NCBI RefSeq assembly: GCF_021044885.1
Contig: NZ_JAJNOD010000006.1
Coordinates: 124,001-188,000 of the forward strand
Source: Microbacterium nymphoidis
GTDB lineage: Bacteria; Actinomycetota; Actinomycetes; Actinomycetales; Microbacteriaceae
Length of the DNA stretch: 64,000 nucleotides
Direction of reading: 5' to 3'
In this document: piece by piece, positions 53,677-62,937 of the stretch
How the letters are laid out: every line of letters begins with the position of its first letter
Numbering within the stretch: position 1 is the stretch's first letter
Program-made: the position numbers and the translations under genes
The notes under the pieces: model-generated
Database searches by the model: none
The model's input: the letters and a program-made list of their open reading frames with translations, nothing else
Told to the model about the DNA's origin: nothing

Positions 53677-54642
53677 TCAGCGGAACGTCCCGGCGATCGC
53701 GTGCGCCGTACTACGTGCGCCCTGGTTCGCCGCCAACCGCGTGATCGGGCGGAGCAGCCTGCCGAGGAGAGGAAAGCCGCCGGAGACGGTTCGGTGCCAC
53801 TCCACCGTGACCTGCAGACGCGTCCCGCCCGCCGACGGCGCCAGATCGAGGAACAAGTGCTGCCGGTTCGCGCGCGCGAGCGCCGGATACGTCACCGCCC
53901 ACACGACCCTCGTCGGCTCGGCGGCGTCGATGAACTGCCACTGCTGCAGACGGACGCCTTCGCGCATGCGCAATGGACGACCGTCGGGGCCGGTCGCGGG
54001 AGCGTTCGTCAGCCAGAGCCCCCCTTCCTGCTCTCGCGCCGGCTCCCCGACGGCGGGCGCCCATTCGTGCAGGCGAGCCGGATCGCAGACCAGCGCCCAG
54101 ACCGTGTCGATCGGCGCCGCGACGTGGGCGCTGGCGCTGCCGCTGAGCACGTCCGTGGCGGCGCGACGCTGCGACGAGGGTGCATCGGCCGCCGCGTCGA
54201 GCACCCGCTCGAGCTCCGTGCGATCCAGCCCGGTGTGCGCCAGCACGTCGGCGACGTGACCGCTGGGCTCGTCGAGCACAGCGCGGAGGATGCTCGCGGA
54301 AAAGTCTCGGCTGGCGGGGACCGACTGGAACAGCTGCAGCACACGCGGACTCCACGTGCACCGTGCGGTCCGCCGCGCGGAGGAGTCATCGGGCTCCACG
54401 GCATCCGCGCTCACCCCGAGTGCCGAGAGCCGCTGCGATCGGGTGGCGGCGATTGCTGCGCGCATGCTCTCCCGGTCCAGGCCGCCCGATCGCAGCGCCT
54501 GTCCACCGAGCCCGTCGTCCAGGGTGAGCGCGACCAGCAGATCGTCCAGATCCGCGACCGATCGGTGATGCCGTGCCGCTTCCGCGAAGCCCGCCATCGA
54601 GAGGGTCTGGGACGTGCCCACGGTGGCGGCGATGCGATTCAC
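53677..54642 (-). CDS. Clp N-domain / SRPBCC fusion protein
   Basis: 321 residues from a GTG overlapping the HTH gene stop (GTGA). Residues about 10-150 look like a double Clp_N repeat: AEAARHHRSVADLDDLLVAL and, second repeat, SASILRAVLDEPSGHVADVL followed by AHTGLD. Residues about 168-321 form an SRPBCC (START-like) domain, beginning SASAHVAAPIDTVWALVCDP and ending in an amphipathic helix. There is no AAA+ module. Clp_N normally binds substrates or adaptors, and SRPBCC binds hydrophobic ligands. The fusion plus a co-transcribed HTH regulator suggests a ligand-responsive switch (inference). Confidence 0.7.
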   Translation of the reverse strand: MNRIAATVGTSQTLSMAGFAEAARHHRSVADLDDLLVALTLDDGLGGQALRSGGLDRESMRAAIAATRSQRLSALGVSADAVEPDDSSARRTARCTWSPRVLQLFQSVPASRDFSASILRAVLDEPSGHVADVLAHTGLDRTELERVLDAAADAPSSQRRAATDVLSGSASAHVAAPIDTVWALVCDPARLHEWAPAVGEPAREQEGGLWLTNAPATGPDGRPLRMREGVRLQQWQFIDAAEPTRVVWAVTYPALARANRQHLFLDLAPSAGGTRLQVTVEWHRTVSGGFPLLGRLLRPITRLAANQGARSTAHAIAGTFR

Positions 54643-54884
54643 GACGACCTCCGCGGCAGGGCGATCGTCGGATCGACGCGGCGGCTGTACTTCTTGTGGA
54701 CGGCCTGCCGCGTCACGCCGAGGGATGCGGCGATCTCGGTCCAGCTCATCCCGGCGCGCAGAGCCGCCTCGACCTGTCGCAACTCGAGTGATTCGGTGAG
54801 CTCTCGTAGCGAGACGACGGCACGCAGCCCCGCGCGCGGATCGGAGGTGTCGGTGGCCACATCCACCATCGTGATCTGGGTCAT
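54639..54884 (-). CDS. Small HTH DNA-binding protein, likely autoregulator
   Basis: 81 residues. A helix-turn-helix at about 38-67 reads EAALRAGMSWTEIAASLGVT followed by RQAVHKKY, as in Clp_N-associated or resolvase-type HTH proteins. It overlaps the Clp_N-SRPBCC gene by 4 nt. Its promoter is near-consensus and overlaps two matching palindromes. No ligand domain is present; the fusion partner may supply one. Confidence 0.75.
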   Translation of the reverse strand: MTQITMVDVATDTSDPRAGLRAVVSLRELTESLELRQVEAALRAGMSWTEIAASLGVTRQAVHKKYSRRVDPTIALPRRSS

Positions 54885-54889
54885 GCTGT

Positions 54890-54901
54890 CAACCTAGGTT
54901 G
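54890..54901. promoter_or_regulatory. Operator 1 of the HTH/Clp_N-SRPBCC operon
   Basis: CAACCTAGGTTG, a perfect 12-bp palindrome covering the minus-strand -10 (TAGGTT). It is part of the 16-mer TGTCAACCnAGGTTGC (54887-54902) repeated 27 bp away. Confidence 0.65.
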
Positions 54902-54919
54902 CTTCTAGGAAGTTGTCAA
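54891..54919 (-). promoter_or_regulatory. Consensus promoter of the HTH/Clp_N-SRPBCC operon
   Basis: On the minus strand: TTGACA, 17-nt spacer, TAGGTT, 6 nt, ATG. It is the best -35/-10 pair I find in the window. Transcription should begin at the start codon. Confidence 0.75.
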
Positions 54920-54928
54920 CCAAGGTTG
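54917..54928. promoter_or_regulatory. Operator 2 of the HTH/Clp_N-SRPBCC operon
   Basis: CAACCAAGGTTG, a palindrome except for its central AA, overlapping the -35. It shares the 16-mer TGTCAACCnAGGTTGC with operator 1, at 54914-54929. Confidence 0.65.
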
Positions 54929-54934
54929 CGAATG

Positions 54935-56329
54935 TCATTCGAACCCGGGGGGCCGGGGGAGCGCGCCCCGCTCGGCTTCCAGTCGCCCCGCGAGCGCGAG
55001 GATCGCACGCTCGCCGCCGGGCCGTCCCACAAGCTGGACGCTCCAGGGACGACCGCTTGGGCCCGCGAGGACCGGGACCGTGATCGCGGGAAGACCGGCG
55101 ACGTTCACCCAGCTGGTGTGCGGCGCGTACTCGACCTGCTGGGCGAAGGTGCGCTCGGCATCCTCGGTGCGATACCACCCGAGCGGGCGGGGGTCGAGGG
55201 CGAGCGCGGGCGTGAGGACGGCGTCGTACCGCGCGAAGGTCTCGATGGTGCGACGCTCGAACAGCCGCGCTGCGGCATAGGCGGACACCAGTCGCCGCGC
55301 GTCGAGATCACGACCCTCGCGCACGAGCCAGGCCGTGATCGGCTCCACCCGGGCGAGTGCGTCCTCGTCGAGCGGGAGGGTCGCGGCACTGGCGCGCCAC
55401 AGTGTGCCGAACAGTTCCGGGTATCCGGTCGGCTGCCAGTCGGCGCTCTCCACGTCGGCGCCGGCGGCTGCGAGGACCGTCGCAGCGTGGTCGTAGGCTG
55501 CCCGCGCATGGGGATCCAGCACGATGTGCATGGCGTGGTCCCAGGGGGTGGTCAGCGTCATGCCCAGGCGCAGTCCCGTGATCTCCGCGCGCGCAGCATC
55601 GGCGAACGGACCCGTCCCCGGAGCCACCACCGATCGGTGAGACGGCGCGATCGCGGCGAGCACGTCCAGGAGCAGGGCGGCGTCTCCGACCGTACGCGTG
55701 ATCGGGCCGTTGACCGCGAGGGCGTCATACGAGTCCAGTCCGGCACCGATCGGCAGCCGCCCCCGGGACGGCTTCAGCCCGACAACGGCACAGGTGGCAG
55801 AGGGGATGCGGATCGAACCGCCCCCGTCCGAGGCCGGAGCCCACGGGAGCAGACCTGCCGACACGGCCGCTGCGGCGCCGCCGCTGGAGCCCCCTGCACC
55901 GGTGGCGAGATCCCACGGATTACGGGCTGCTGGACCCACACGGGGCTCCGTGAAGCCGGTGAGGCCGAACTCCGGTGTCGTGGTCTTGCCCAGACTGATC
56001 CCGCCGGCGGCGTCGAGGGCTTCGGCCAGCGGATCGGACGTGACGGGGATGTGATCGCTGAAGGCTCGCGAGCCGTAGCGGGTGGGCACTCCGGCGCGGG
56101 CCACGAGATCCTTGTCGCCGAACGGGACGCCGTACAGGGGTCCGCGGGGCAGATCACCGGCTGCTCGCCGCAGCGCGGCATCCGCGGTGACCTCGGTGAA
56201 AGCGCCGACCTGCGTGCCCAGCCGATCGATCCGCTCCAGATAGTGCCCGACCACCTCGGTCGGACTCAGCGCGCCGGTGGCGATCTCGGCGGTGAGTTCG
56301 CCGACGGTCAGGTCATGGATCCGGGTCAC
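54935..56329 (-). CDS. Amidase (amidase-signature family)
   Basis: 464 residues from a GTG. The Ser-cisSer-Lys triad is Lys74 (GVPFGDKDLV), cis-Ser148 (GAGGSSGGAAAA) and nucleophile Ser172 (ASDGGGSIRIP). It is not GatA: no gatB or gatC is adjacent and the C-terminal part differs. The substrate amide is unknown. TAGGCT at 56336-56341 lies 6 nt before the GTG. Its stop is 6 bp from operator 2 of the HTH operon. Confidence 0.88.
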   Translation of the reverse strand: MTRIHDLTVGELTAEIATGALSPTEVVGHYLERIDRLGTQVGAFTEVTADAALRRAAGDLPRGPLYGVPFGDKDLVARAGVPTRYGSRAFSDHIPVTSDPLAEALDAAGGISLGKTTTPEFGLTGFTEPRVGPAARNPWDLATGAGGSSGGAAAAVSAGLLPWAPASDGGGSIRIPSATCAVVGLKPSRGRLPIGAGLDSYDALAVNGPITRTVGDAALLLDVLAAIAPSHRSVVAPGTGPFADAARAEITGLRLGMTLTTPWDHAMHIVLDPHARAAYDHAATVLAAAGADVESADWQPTGYPELFGTLWRASAATLPLDEDALARVEPITAWLVREGRDLDARRLVSAYAAARLFERRTIETFARYDAVLTPALALDPRPLGWYRTEDAERTFAQQVEYAPHTSWVNVAGLPAITVPVLAGPSGRPWSVQLVGRPGGERAILALAGRLEAERGALPRPPGFE

Positions 56330-56335
56330 CGTTTG

Positions 56336-56341
56336 AGCCTA
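56336..56341 (-). promoter_or_regulatory. Putative -10 of the amidase gene (leaderless)
   Basis: TAGGCT on the minus strand, 6 nt before the GTG at 56329. Confidence 0.5.
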
Positions 56342-56369
56342 TGCGCTGCGGCTGACCGGATGAGCGAGA

Positions 56370-56939
56370 TCAGATCATGTACTCGGGCGCGGTGAGCACC
56401 GCGCGTGTGTCTTCCCCCGGGACGCGGGGCCGCGCTTTCGCGGGGATGCCGATGAGGACGGAGTCCGCGGGGGCGTCACGCGTGACGACGGCGTTGGCGC
56501 CGATCGCGGAGCGCGCGCCGATGGTGATGTCGCCGAGCACCTTCGCTCCGGCGCCGATGGCCACACCGTCCTCGATGGTGGGGTGGCGCTTGCCTGCTGC
56601 GTGGGTGCGTCCGCCGAGGGTGACGCCGTGGTACATCATGACGTCATCGCCCACGATCGCGGTCTCCCCGATCACCACGCCCGCGCCGTGATCGATGAAG
56701 AACCTCCGTCCGATCGTGGCGCCCGGATGGATCTCGATGCCGGTGAGGAAGCGCGCGAACTGTGATCCGGCCCGCGCGACGAAGCGCAGATTCCGGCGCC
56801 ATAGCCAGTGATTGAGCCGGTGCGCCCACAGCGCGTGCAGTCCCGGGTACAGCAGCGCGATCTCCACCGAGGTGCGCGCCGCCGGATCACGCAGGCGCGC
56901 GGCAGCGAGATCCTCGCGCAGGCGGGACAGAGCGGTCAT
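56370..56939 (-). CDS. cysE: Serine O-acetyltransferase
   Basis: Makes O-acetylserine for cysteine synthesis. 189 residues, the short EpsC-like type. The C-terminal left-handed beta-helix hexapeptides include [17 protein letters not shown] and [29 protein letters not shown] binds substrate. It lies about 130 nt after cysK on the same strand, behind a terminator. Confidence 0.95.
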   Translation of the reverse strand: MTALSRLREDLAAARLRDPAARTSVEIALLYPGLHALWAHRLNHWLWRRNLRFVARAGSQFARFLTGIEIHPGATIGRRFFIDHGAGVVIGETAIVGDDVMMYHGVTLGGRTHAAGKRHPTIEDGVAIGAGAKVLGDITIGARSAIGANAVVTRDAPADSVLIGIPAKARPRVPGEDTRAVLTAPEYMI

Positions 56940-57018
56940 GATCCCATCCTGCCGCCTTCGGGGAGCAACCGGCCGAGTATGACGCGCTGGCTGCGACGAC
57001 GGCGCCTCCCGAAAACGA

Positions 57019-57053
57019 TGAGCGGGCCGGATCGATGCGATCCGGCCCGCTCA
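57019..57053 (-). terminator. Intrinsic terminator after cysK
   Basis: Perfect 16-bp arms (57019-57034, 57038-57053) with a 3-nt loop, followed on the minus strand by TCGTTTTC, 15 nt after the cysK stop. It separates cysK from cysE. Confidence 0.85.
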
Positions 57054-57067
57054 GATGCGGCGGTGGC

Positions 57068-58006
57068 TCAGCCCTCCCGAAGGTCCTCGAAGAGCGCGGT
57101 GGTGATGTAGCGCTCGCCGGTGTCGGGGATGACGACCACGATGCGCTTGCCCGCGGCCTCAGGACGCCGGGCGATCTCCAGCGCCGCCCACACCGCCGCG
57201 CCGGCGGAGATGCCGGCGAGGATGCCCTCGTTCGAGGCCAGTGCGCGGGAGGACGCGATGGAGTCCTCGAACGTGACGTCGATGACCTCGTCGATGACGT
57301 CCCGGTTCAGGATCGGCGGGATGAAGTTCGGCCCGATTCCCTGGATCTTGTGGGGTCCCAGGGTCCCCTCCGTCAGCAGGGGCGAGTCCTTCGGCTCCAC
57401 GGCGACGATCGTGATGCCGGGCACCTTCTCCTTCAGCACCTCGCCGACGCCGGTGATGGTGCCGCCGGTGCCGATGCCCGCCACGAAGTAGTCGATCGCC
57501 CCGTCGGTGTCGCGCAGGATCTCCGCAGCGGTGGTGCGGCGGTGAACGGCCGGGTTCGCCTCGTTCGCGAACTGGCTCGCCAGAATCGCGCCCGGGGTCT
57601 CGGCCACGATGCGCTCGGCCTCGGCGACCGCGCCCTTCATCCCGCCGGCGGGGTCGGTGAGGACCAGTTCCGCGCCGAACGCCTTCAGCAGCACGCGACG
57701 CTCGACGGACATCGACGCGGGCATCGTGAGGATCACCTTGTAGCCGCGTGCGGCACCCACGAGGGCGAGGCCGATGCCGGTGTTGCCGCTGGTGGCCTCG
57801 ACGATCGTGCCACCGGCGGGCAGAGTGCCGGACTCCTCCGCGGCATCGACCAGCGCCACCGCCAGGCGGTCCTTCACCGACGAGCCCGGGTTGAAGTACT
57901 CGAGCTTGGCCACCACTTCGGCGCCGGCGCCTTCCGTGAGGCGATTCAGGCGCACCAGCGGGGTGTCGCCGAACGTGGAGGTGATGTCTTCGTGAATACC
58001 AGCCAT
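57068..58006 (-). CDS. cysK: Cysteine synthase A (O-acetylserine sulfhydrylase)
   Basis: PLP enzyme converting O-acetylserine and sulfide to cysteine. 312 residues. PLP Lys45 lies in NPGSSVKDRLAV, the substrate loop is EATSGNTGIGLA and the phosphate loop GIGTGGTITGVGE. GAAAGG precedes the ATG. Its partner gene cysE is next downstream. It is divergent from prmC. Confidence 0.96.
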   Translation of the reverse strand: MAGIHEDITSTFGDTPLVRLNRLTEGAGAEVVAKLEYFNPGSSVKDRLAVALVDAAEESGTLPAGGTIVEATSGNTGIGLALVGAARGYKVILTMPASMSVERRVLLKAFGAELVLTDPAGGMKGAVAEAERIVAETPGAILASQFANEANPAVHRRTTAAEILRDTDGAIDYFVAGIGTGGTITGVGEVLKEKVPGITIVAVEPKDSPLLTEGTLGPHKIQGIGPNFIPPILNRDVIDEVIDVTFEDSIASSRALASNEGILAGISAGAAVWAALEIARRPEAAGKRIVVVIPDTGERYITTALFEDLREG

Positions 58007-58161
58007 GTGCGGGGCCTTTCGGGTTGTGCGAGCAGCGTTGCCAGTCCTGGCACGATACGACGCCCGGCTGACCGACTTGCGTAATGTGACGCCGCTTGAC
58101 GAGGCGATGACCGCAATAGGCTGGGGGAGCGTCGCCCGGACGCTGCCGAGGAAGAGGACCG

Positions 58162-59037
58162 ATGACGACGGATTCGACGCTCACCCTGCGTGCCGCCCTG
58201 CAGGCGGGCGCCGCCGTGCTCGCCGAGGCCGGCATCCTCGACGCGGCGGTGGACGCGGAGCTCCTCGCCGCTCACGTACTCGAGCTGTCCCGCGGGGGTG
58301 TGCAGGCTGCCGTCGTCACGGGGAGGGACCTGAACTCACAGGAGGCTGCCGCGTTCGATGCGGCGATCGCGCGGCGGGCAGAGCGCGTGCCGCTGCAGCA
58401 CATCACCGGACGCGCGCCGTTTCGTCATCTCGAGCTCTCCGTCGGACCGGGCGTCTTCGTCCCGCGCCCGGAGACCGAGATCCTCGCCCAGTTCGCGATC
58501 GACGCGCTCGCGGCCGTGCCGTCGCCGCGTCCACTCGCCGTCGATCTCGGAACCGGTTCCGGTGCGATCGCGATTGCCCTGGCCACCGAGGTGCCCCACG
58601 CGCGGATTGTCGCGGTGGAGCGCAGCGCGGATGCGTATCGGTGGGCCGCGCGCAACGTGGCACGACTCACCGACGGCAACCTCGAACTGCGTCACGGCAG
58701 TTTCGCGGACGCGCTCGACGATCTGAACGCACAGGTGTCGGTGGTCGCCTCGAACCCGCCCTACGTCCCGGCCGACGCGATTCCGCGAGATCCGGAGGTG
58801 CGCCTGCACGACCCGCGCGAGGCGCTGTACAGCGGCGAGGACGGCCTGGATGACATCCGGACGATCTCGCGCGTCGGACTGCGTCTTGCACACTCGGGCG
58901 GCATGATCGTGCTCGAGCACGGCGAGTGGCAGGGTCAGGGCGTGCGGGACATCCTCACCTCGGACGGCTGGGTGGCCGCCGCGACGCACCCCGACCTCAC
59001 CCATCGCGATCGCGTGACCACGGCCGTCCGCCCCTGA
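58162..59037 (+). CDS. prmC: Release factor glutamine methyltransferase
   Basis: Methylates the GGQ glutamine of RF1/RF2. 291 residues: helical N-domain (about 1-80), SAM motif AVDLGTGSGAIAIALA and catalytic VASNPPYVPADAI. A GAGGAAGAGGA ribosome site precedes the ATG. Normally next to prfA; here separated from it by a minus-strand block of six genes. Confidence 0.95.
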   Translation: MTTDSTLTLRAALQAGAAVLAEAGILDAAVDAELLAAHVLELSRGGVQAAVVTGRDLNSQEAAAFDAAIARRAERVPLQHITGRAPFRHLELSVGPGVFVPRPETEILAQFAIDALAAVPSPRPLAVDLGTGSGAIAIALATEVPHARIVAVERSADAYRWAARNVARLTDGNLELRHGSFADALDDLNAQVSVVASNPPYVPADAIPRDPEVRLHDPREALYSGEDGLDDIRTISRVGLRLAHSGGMIVLEHGEWQGQGVRDILTSDGWVAAATHPDLTHRDRVTTAVRP

Positions 59038-59172
59038 TCGCCTCCGCCGTCCGCCGCGTCTTCACCGGGGGACTTCCGTGCGTGGACGGGAAGTCGTGCA
59101 ACGCGGCGATTCTCGCCCGCCGACGGAAGTTTCACGGGAACCGCGGGACGCGCGCCGTAGACTGGGGCTGCC

Positions 59173-59952
59173 ATGTCTCCTGTCTTCGACTGCTCTGATG
59201 AAACGCAGCTGCTCAGCGGCATGCGTCACGCCCGCCAGGCCATCGCCCGGGGCGAGCTGATCGTCCTTCCCACCGACACCGTGTACGGCGTGGGAGCCGA
59301 CGCGTTCAGCCCTGCCGCCGTGCAGCGGCTGCTGGACGGAAAGGGACGCGGACGCGATCAGCCACCGCCCGTGCTGGTCGGCAGCGTCGCCGCGATGACC
59401 GCGCTGGTCAGCGAGGTTCCCGATGCGGTCAACGATCTGATCGAGGCGTTCTGGCCCGGCGGGCTCACCATCGTGCTCCCCGCCCAGGAGAGTCTGGTGT
59501 GGGACCTCGGGGAGACGCGCGGCACGGTCGCCGTGCGCATGCCCGATCACCGCATCGCCCGGGAACTGCTGATGGAGACCGGGCCGCTGGCCGTCTCCAG
59601 CGCCAACCTCACCGGTCAGCCCGCCGCCCGCAATGCCGCCGAGGCGCAGGACATGCTCGGCGACGCCGTTGCCGTCTATCTCGACGGGGGAGAGGTGGCC
59701 GAGGGCATCGCCTCGACGATCGTCGACGCGACGACCCTGGTCCGCGCGGCCGATCTGCCGGACGGGCAGCAGCCGGTGGTGCGGGTGCTGCGCGAAGGGG
59801 CGATCTCCCGCGAGCGGCTGCGGGAGGTGCTCGGCGACCTCCTCGAGGCCGATCCGGTGGCGGTTTCCATCGCCCTCACCTCCGATGCGGATGCTGACGC
59901 CTCCGATGACGCGGCGAGCGTGGAAGGCCCTCCCGGCGGCGAGAACGCGTGA
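59173..59952 (+). CDS. tsaC: L-threonylcarbamoyladenylate synthase
   Basis: First step of t6A37 tRNA modification. 259 residues of YrdC/Sua5 type: the N-terminal IVLPTDTVYGVGADAFSP and FWPGGLTIVLPA blocks are diagnostic. The usual SxSAN motif is seen as AVSSANLTGQPA. A non-conserved acidic tail (about 225-259) follows instead of a full Sua5 domain. TAGACT lies 9 nt before the ATG. It overlaps rfe by GTGA. Confidence 0.94.
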   Translation: MSPVFDCSDETQLLSGMRHARQAIARGELIVLPTDTVYGVGADAFSPAAVQRLLDGKGRGRDQPPPVLVGSVAAMTALVSEVPDAVNDLIEAFWPGGLTIVLPAQESLVWDLGETRGTVAVRMPDHRIARELLMETGPLAVSSANLTGQPAARNAAEAQDMLGDAVAVYLDGGEVAEGIASTIVDATTLVRAADLPDGQQPVVRVLREGAISRERLREVLGDLLEADPVAVSIALTSDADADASDDAASVEGPPGGENA

Positions 59953-61115
59953 AGCAATATCTCTTCGCCATCATCCTCACGGGAGCCATGTCGCTCATGC
60001 TCTCGTGGGGCGTGTGGCAGTTGAGCATGCGCTTCAAGCTGTACCCCGGAATCCGCGAGCGGGACGTGCACACCACGCCCACCCCACGCCTGGGCGGGAT
60101 CGCGATCTTCCTTGCGATCGCCCTGATGGTGCTCATCTCCCGCGCGAATCCATACTTCGCGCCCTTCTGGGCGGACCCGGCCCCCATCATCTCCGTGCTG
60201 ATCGCCTCCGCCCTGATCGTCGGTGTCGGGGCAGCAGACGACATCTGGGATCTGGACTGGATGATCAAGCTCGGCGCGCAGTTCATCGCCGCGGGCATCA
60301 TCACCATCGGGGGCGGGCTCCAGATCATCGCCCTGCCCATCGGCGGCATCATGGTCGGCTCCAGCTGGATCAGCATCGTCGCGACCATGATCGTGATCGT
60401 CGTGGTGATGAACGCCGTCAACTTCATCGACGGCCTGGACGGGCTCCTCACCGGTACCGTGCTCATCGCCGCGGGAGTCCTCTTCGCGTACTCCTACATG
60501 CTGGTGCGCGATACCGGCGGCGACAACAACTTCAACCTCGCCACGTTCCTCGCCGCAGTGATCGTGGGCGCATGCGCCGGGTTCCTCCCGCTGAACTGGA
60601 GACCCGCGAAGCTCTTCATGGGCGACTCCGGCGCGCTGCTGCTCGGACTGCTGCTGGGAACCTGCACCATCGCGATCCTGAGCCGGATCACCCCCGAGAT
60701 GCTCGACCCGGACACCTTCGGCCAGTCCATGCTGCTCGGGGCCTTCATCCCGATCCTGCTGCTGCCGATCATCATCGTGATCTTCCCGCTCACCGACTTC
60801 GTGCTCGCCGTCCTCCGCCGCATGGGCGCAGGCAAGAGCCCGTTCGCGCCCGACCGCAAGCACCTGCACCACCGCATGCTCGACCTCGGCCACTCCGATC
60901 GCGACTCCACGCTCATCTTCTACGCCTGGACCGCCGTGCTGTCGCTGTCCGTGCTGCTGATGTACGTGGCGGTGCGAGAGCGCTGGCCCGGCGGGTACTG
61001 GCTCGGCATCGCCTTCGCAGCAGTCGGCCTCGCCGCATGCGCCGTGGTCACCTTCATCCCACCCGAAACCGCGCGCCGCACACGACGGCGTGCCCTCCAG
61101 GAGGCCTCGAAATGA
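59949..61115 (+). CDS. Undecaprenyl-phosphate sugar-1-phosphate transferase (WecA/Rfe/MraY-like)
   Basis: 388 residues with about eleven membrane helices and a GTG start overlapping tsaC. The GPT motifs are present: TPRLGGIAIF, NAVNFIDGLDGLLTGT (catalytic Asp residues) and FMGDSGALLLG, then DRKHLHHRMLDLGHSDRDS, a WecA-type His-rich loop. It begins cell-envelope polymer synthesis by loading a sugar phosphate onto undecaprenyl phosphate. It occupies the position called rfe in related genomes. Confidence 0.93.
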   Translation: MKQYLFAIILTGAMSLMLSWGVWQLSMRFKLYPGIRERDVHTTPTPRLGGIAIFLAIALMVLISRANPYFAPFWADPAPIISVLIASALIVGVGAADDIWDLDWMIKLGAQFIAAGIITIGGGLQIIALPIGGIMVGSSWISIVATMIVIVVVMNAVNFIDGLDGLLTGTVLIAAGVLFAYSYMLVRDTGGDNNFNLATFLAAVIVGACAGFLPLNWRPAKLFMGDSGALLLGLLLGTCTIAILSRITPEMLDPDTFGQSMLLGAFIPILLLPIIIVIFPLTDFVLAVLRRMGAGKSPFAPDRKHLHHRMLDLGHSDRDSTLIFYAWTAVLSLSVLLMYVAVRERWPGGYWLGIAFAAVGLAACAVVTFIPPETARRTRRRALQEASK

Positions 61116-61663
61116 CCCCCGCAGCGCCCGTCGCCAGCAACCCCGTCCTCCGGCGGGTCCTCACCGTCGCGGGGATCGTCACCGCCGTGCTCGCCGTCGC
61201 CGGTGCGGTGATCGGCTTCGCCGTGTCCGGAACGTCCGGTCTCTTCAGCGCCCTGGTGGGTGTCGTGCTGGCCGCCCTGTTCCTCGGTATCACCGGCGCC
61301 AGCATCCTGATCGCGAATCGCTGGAACGGCGATCCGCTGTACCCCACCCTGTTCTTCTCCATCGTCCTCGGCGGCTGGGTGATCAAGTTCGTGATCTTCA
61401 TCGTCGCGCTGTTCCTGCTGCGGGGGGCCCCGTGGCTGGACTCGATGGTGTTCTTCATCGCCCTGGTGGTCAGCATCCTGGCGACCCTCGTCGTCGACGT
61501 CATCGTCATGATGAAGATGCGCATCCCGTACGTGTCGGATGCCGACCTGCCCACCTCGTTCGACGACGAGGAAGAGGCGACGCAGCCGGCAGCGGGGGAG
61601 GATACGCCCGCCGCTCGGGAGGAGTCCTCCCGCAACGCGGAGAAGCCGTTGGATCGCGCGTGA
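61112..61663 (+). CDS. AtpI-like membrane protein upstream of the ATP synthase operon
   Basis: 183 residues from an ATG overlapping the preceding gene (ATGA). Four hydrophobic segments span about 16-37, 42-64, 77-102 and 108-130, followed by an acidic tail. Position directly before atpB and the helix pattern fit the UncI/AtpI-like proteins thought to assist c-ring assembly; sequence identity to AtpI is not obvious by eye. Confidence 0.6.
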   Translation: MTPAAPVASNPVLRRVLTVAGIVTAVLAVAGAVIGFAVSGTSGLFSALVGVVLAALFLGITGASILIANRWNGDPLYPTLFFSIVLGGWVIKFVIFIVALFLLRGAPWLDSMVFFIALVVSILATLVVDVIVMMKMRIPYVSDADLPTSFDDEEEATQPAAGEDTPAAREESSRNAEKPLDRA

Positions 61664-61692
61664 TTCGATTCGTGACATCCCAAAAATCTTGA

Positions 61693-61698
61693 TAGGCT
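61693..61698 (+). promoter_or_regulatory. Putative -10 of the atp operon
   Basis: TAGGCT in the 148-nt gap before atpB, preceded by an A-rich stretch. A -35 is not clear. It would give a leader of over 100 nt. Confidence 0.4.
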
Positions 61699-61811
61699 GA
61701 AGAAGTTCCCCTGGCCTGTGGTGCGCCTCTTGTGCGCGAAGGTCGGGATGACGCCGTCTCACCCATCGTCGTATCGGCTCGCCCGGTGCCCCGAAGTTGG
61801 AGCCGCAACCT

Positions 61812-62907
<1,096 letters not shown>

Positions 62908-62937
62908 TTTCACCCCACTGACACGTAAGGAGACAGG

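Noticed and set aside
61664..61811. Direct GTGCGC repeats in the atp leader considered as a riboswitch
   Set aside because: Too short and no conserved aptamer structure was recognised.
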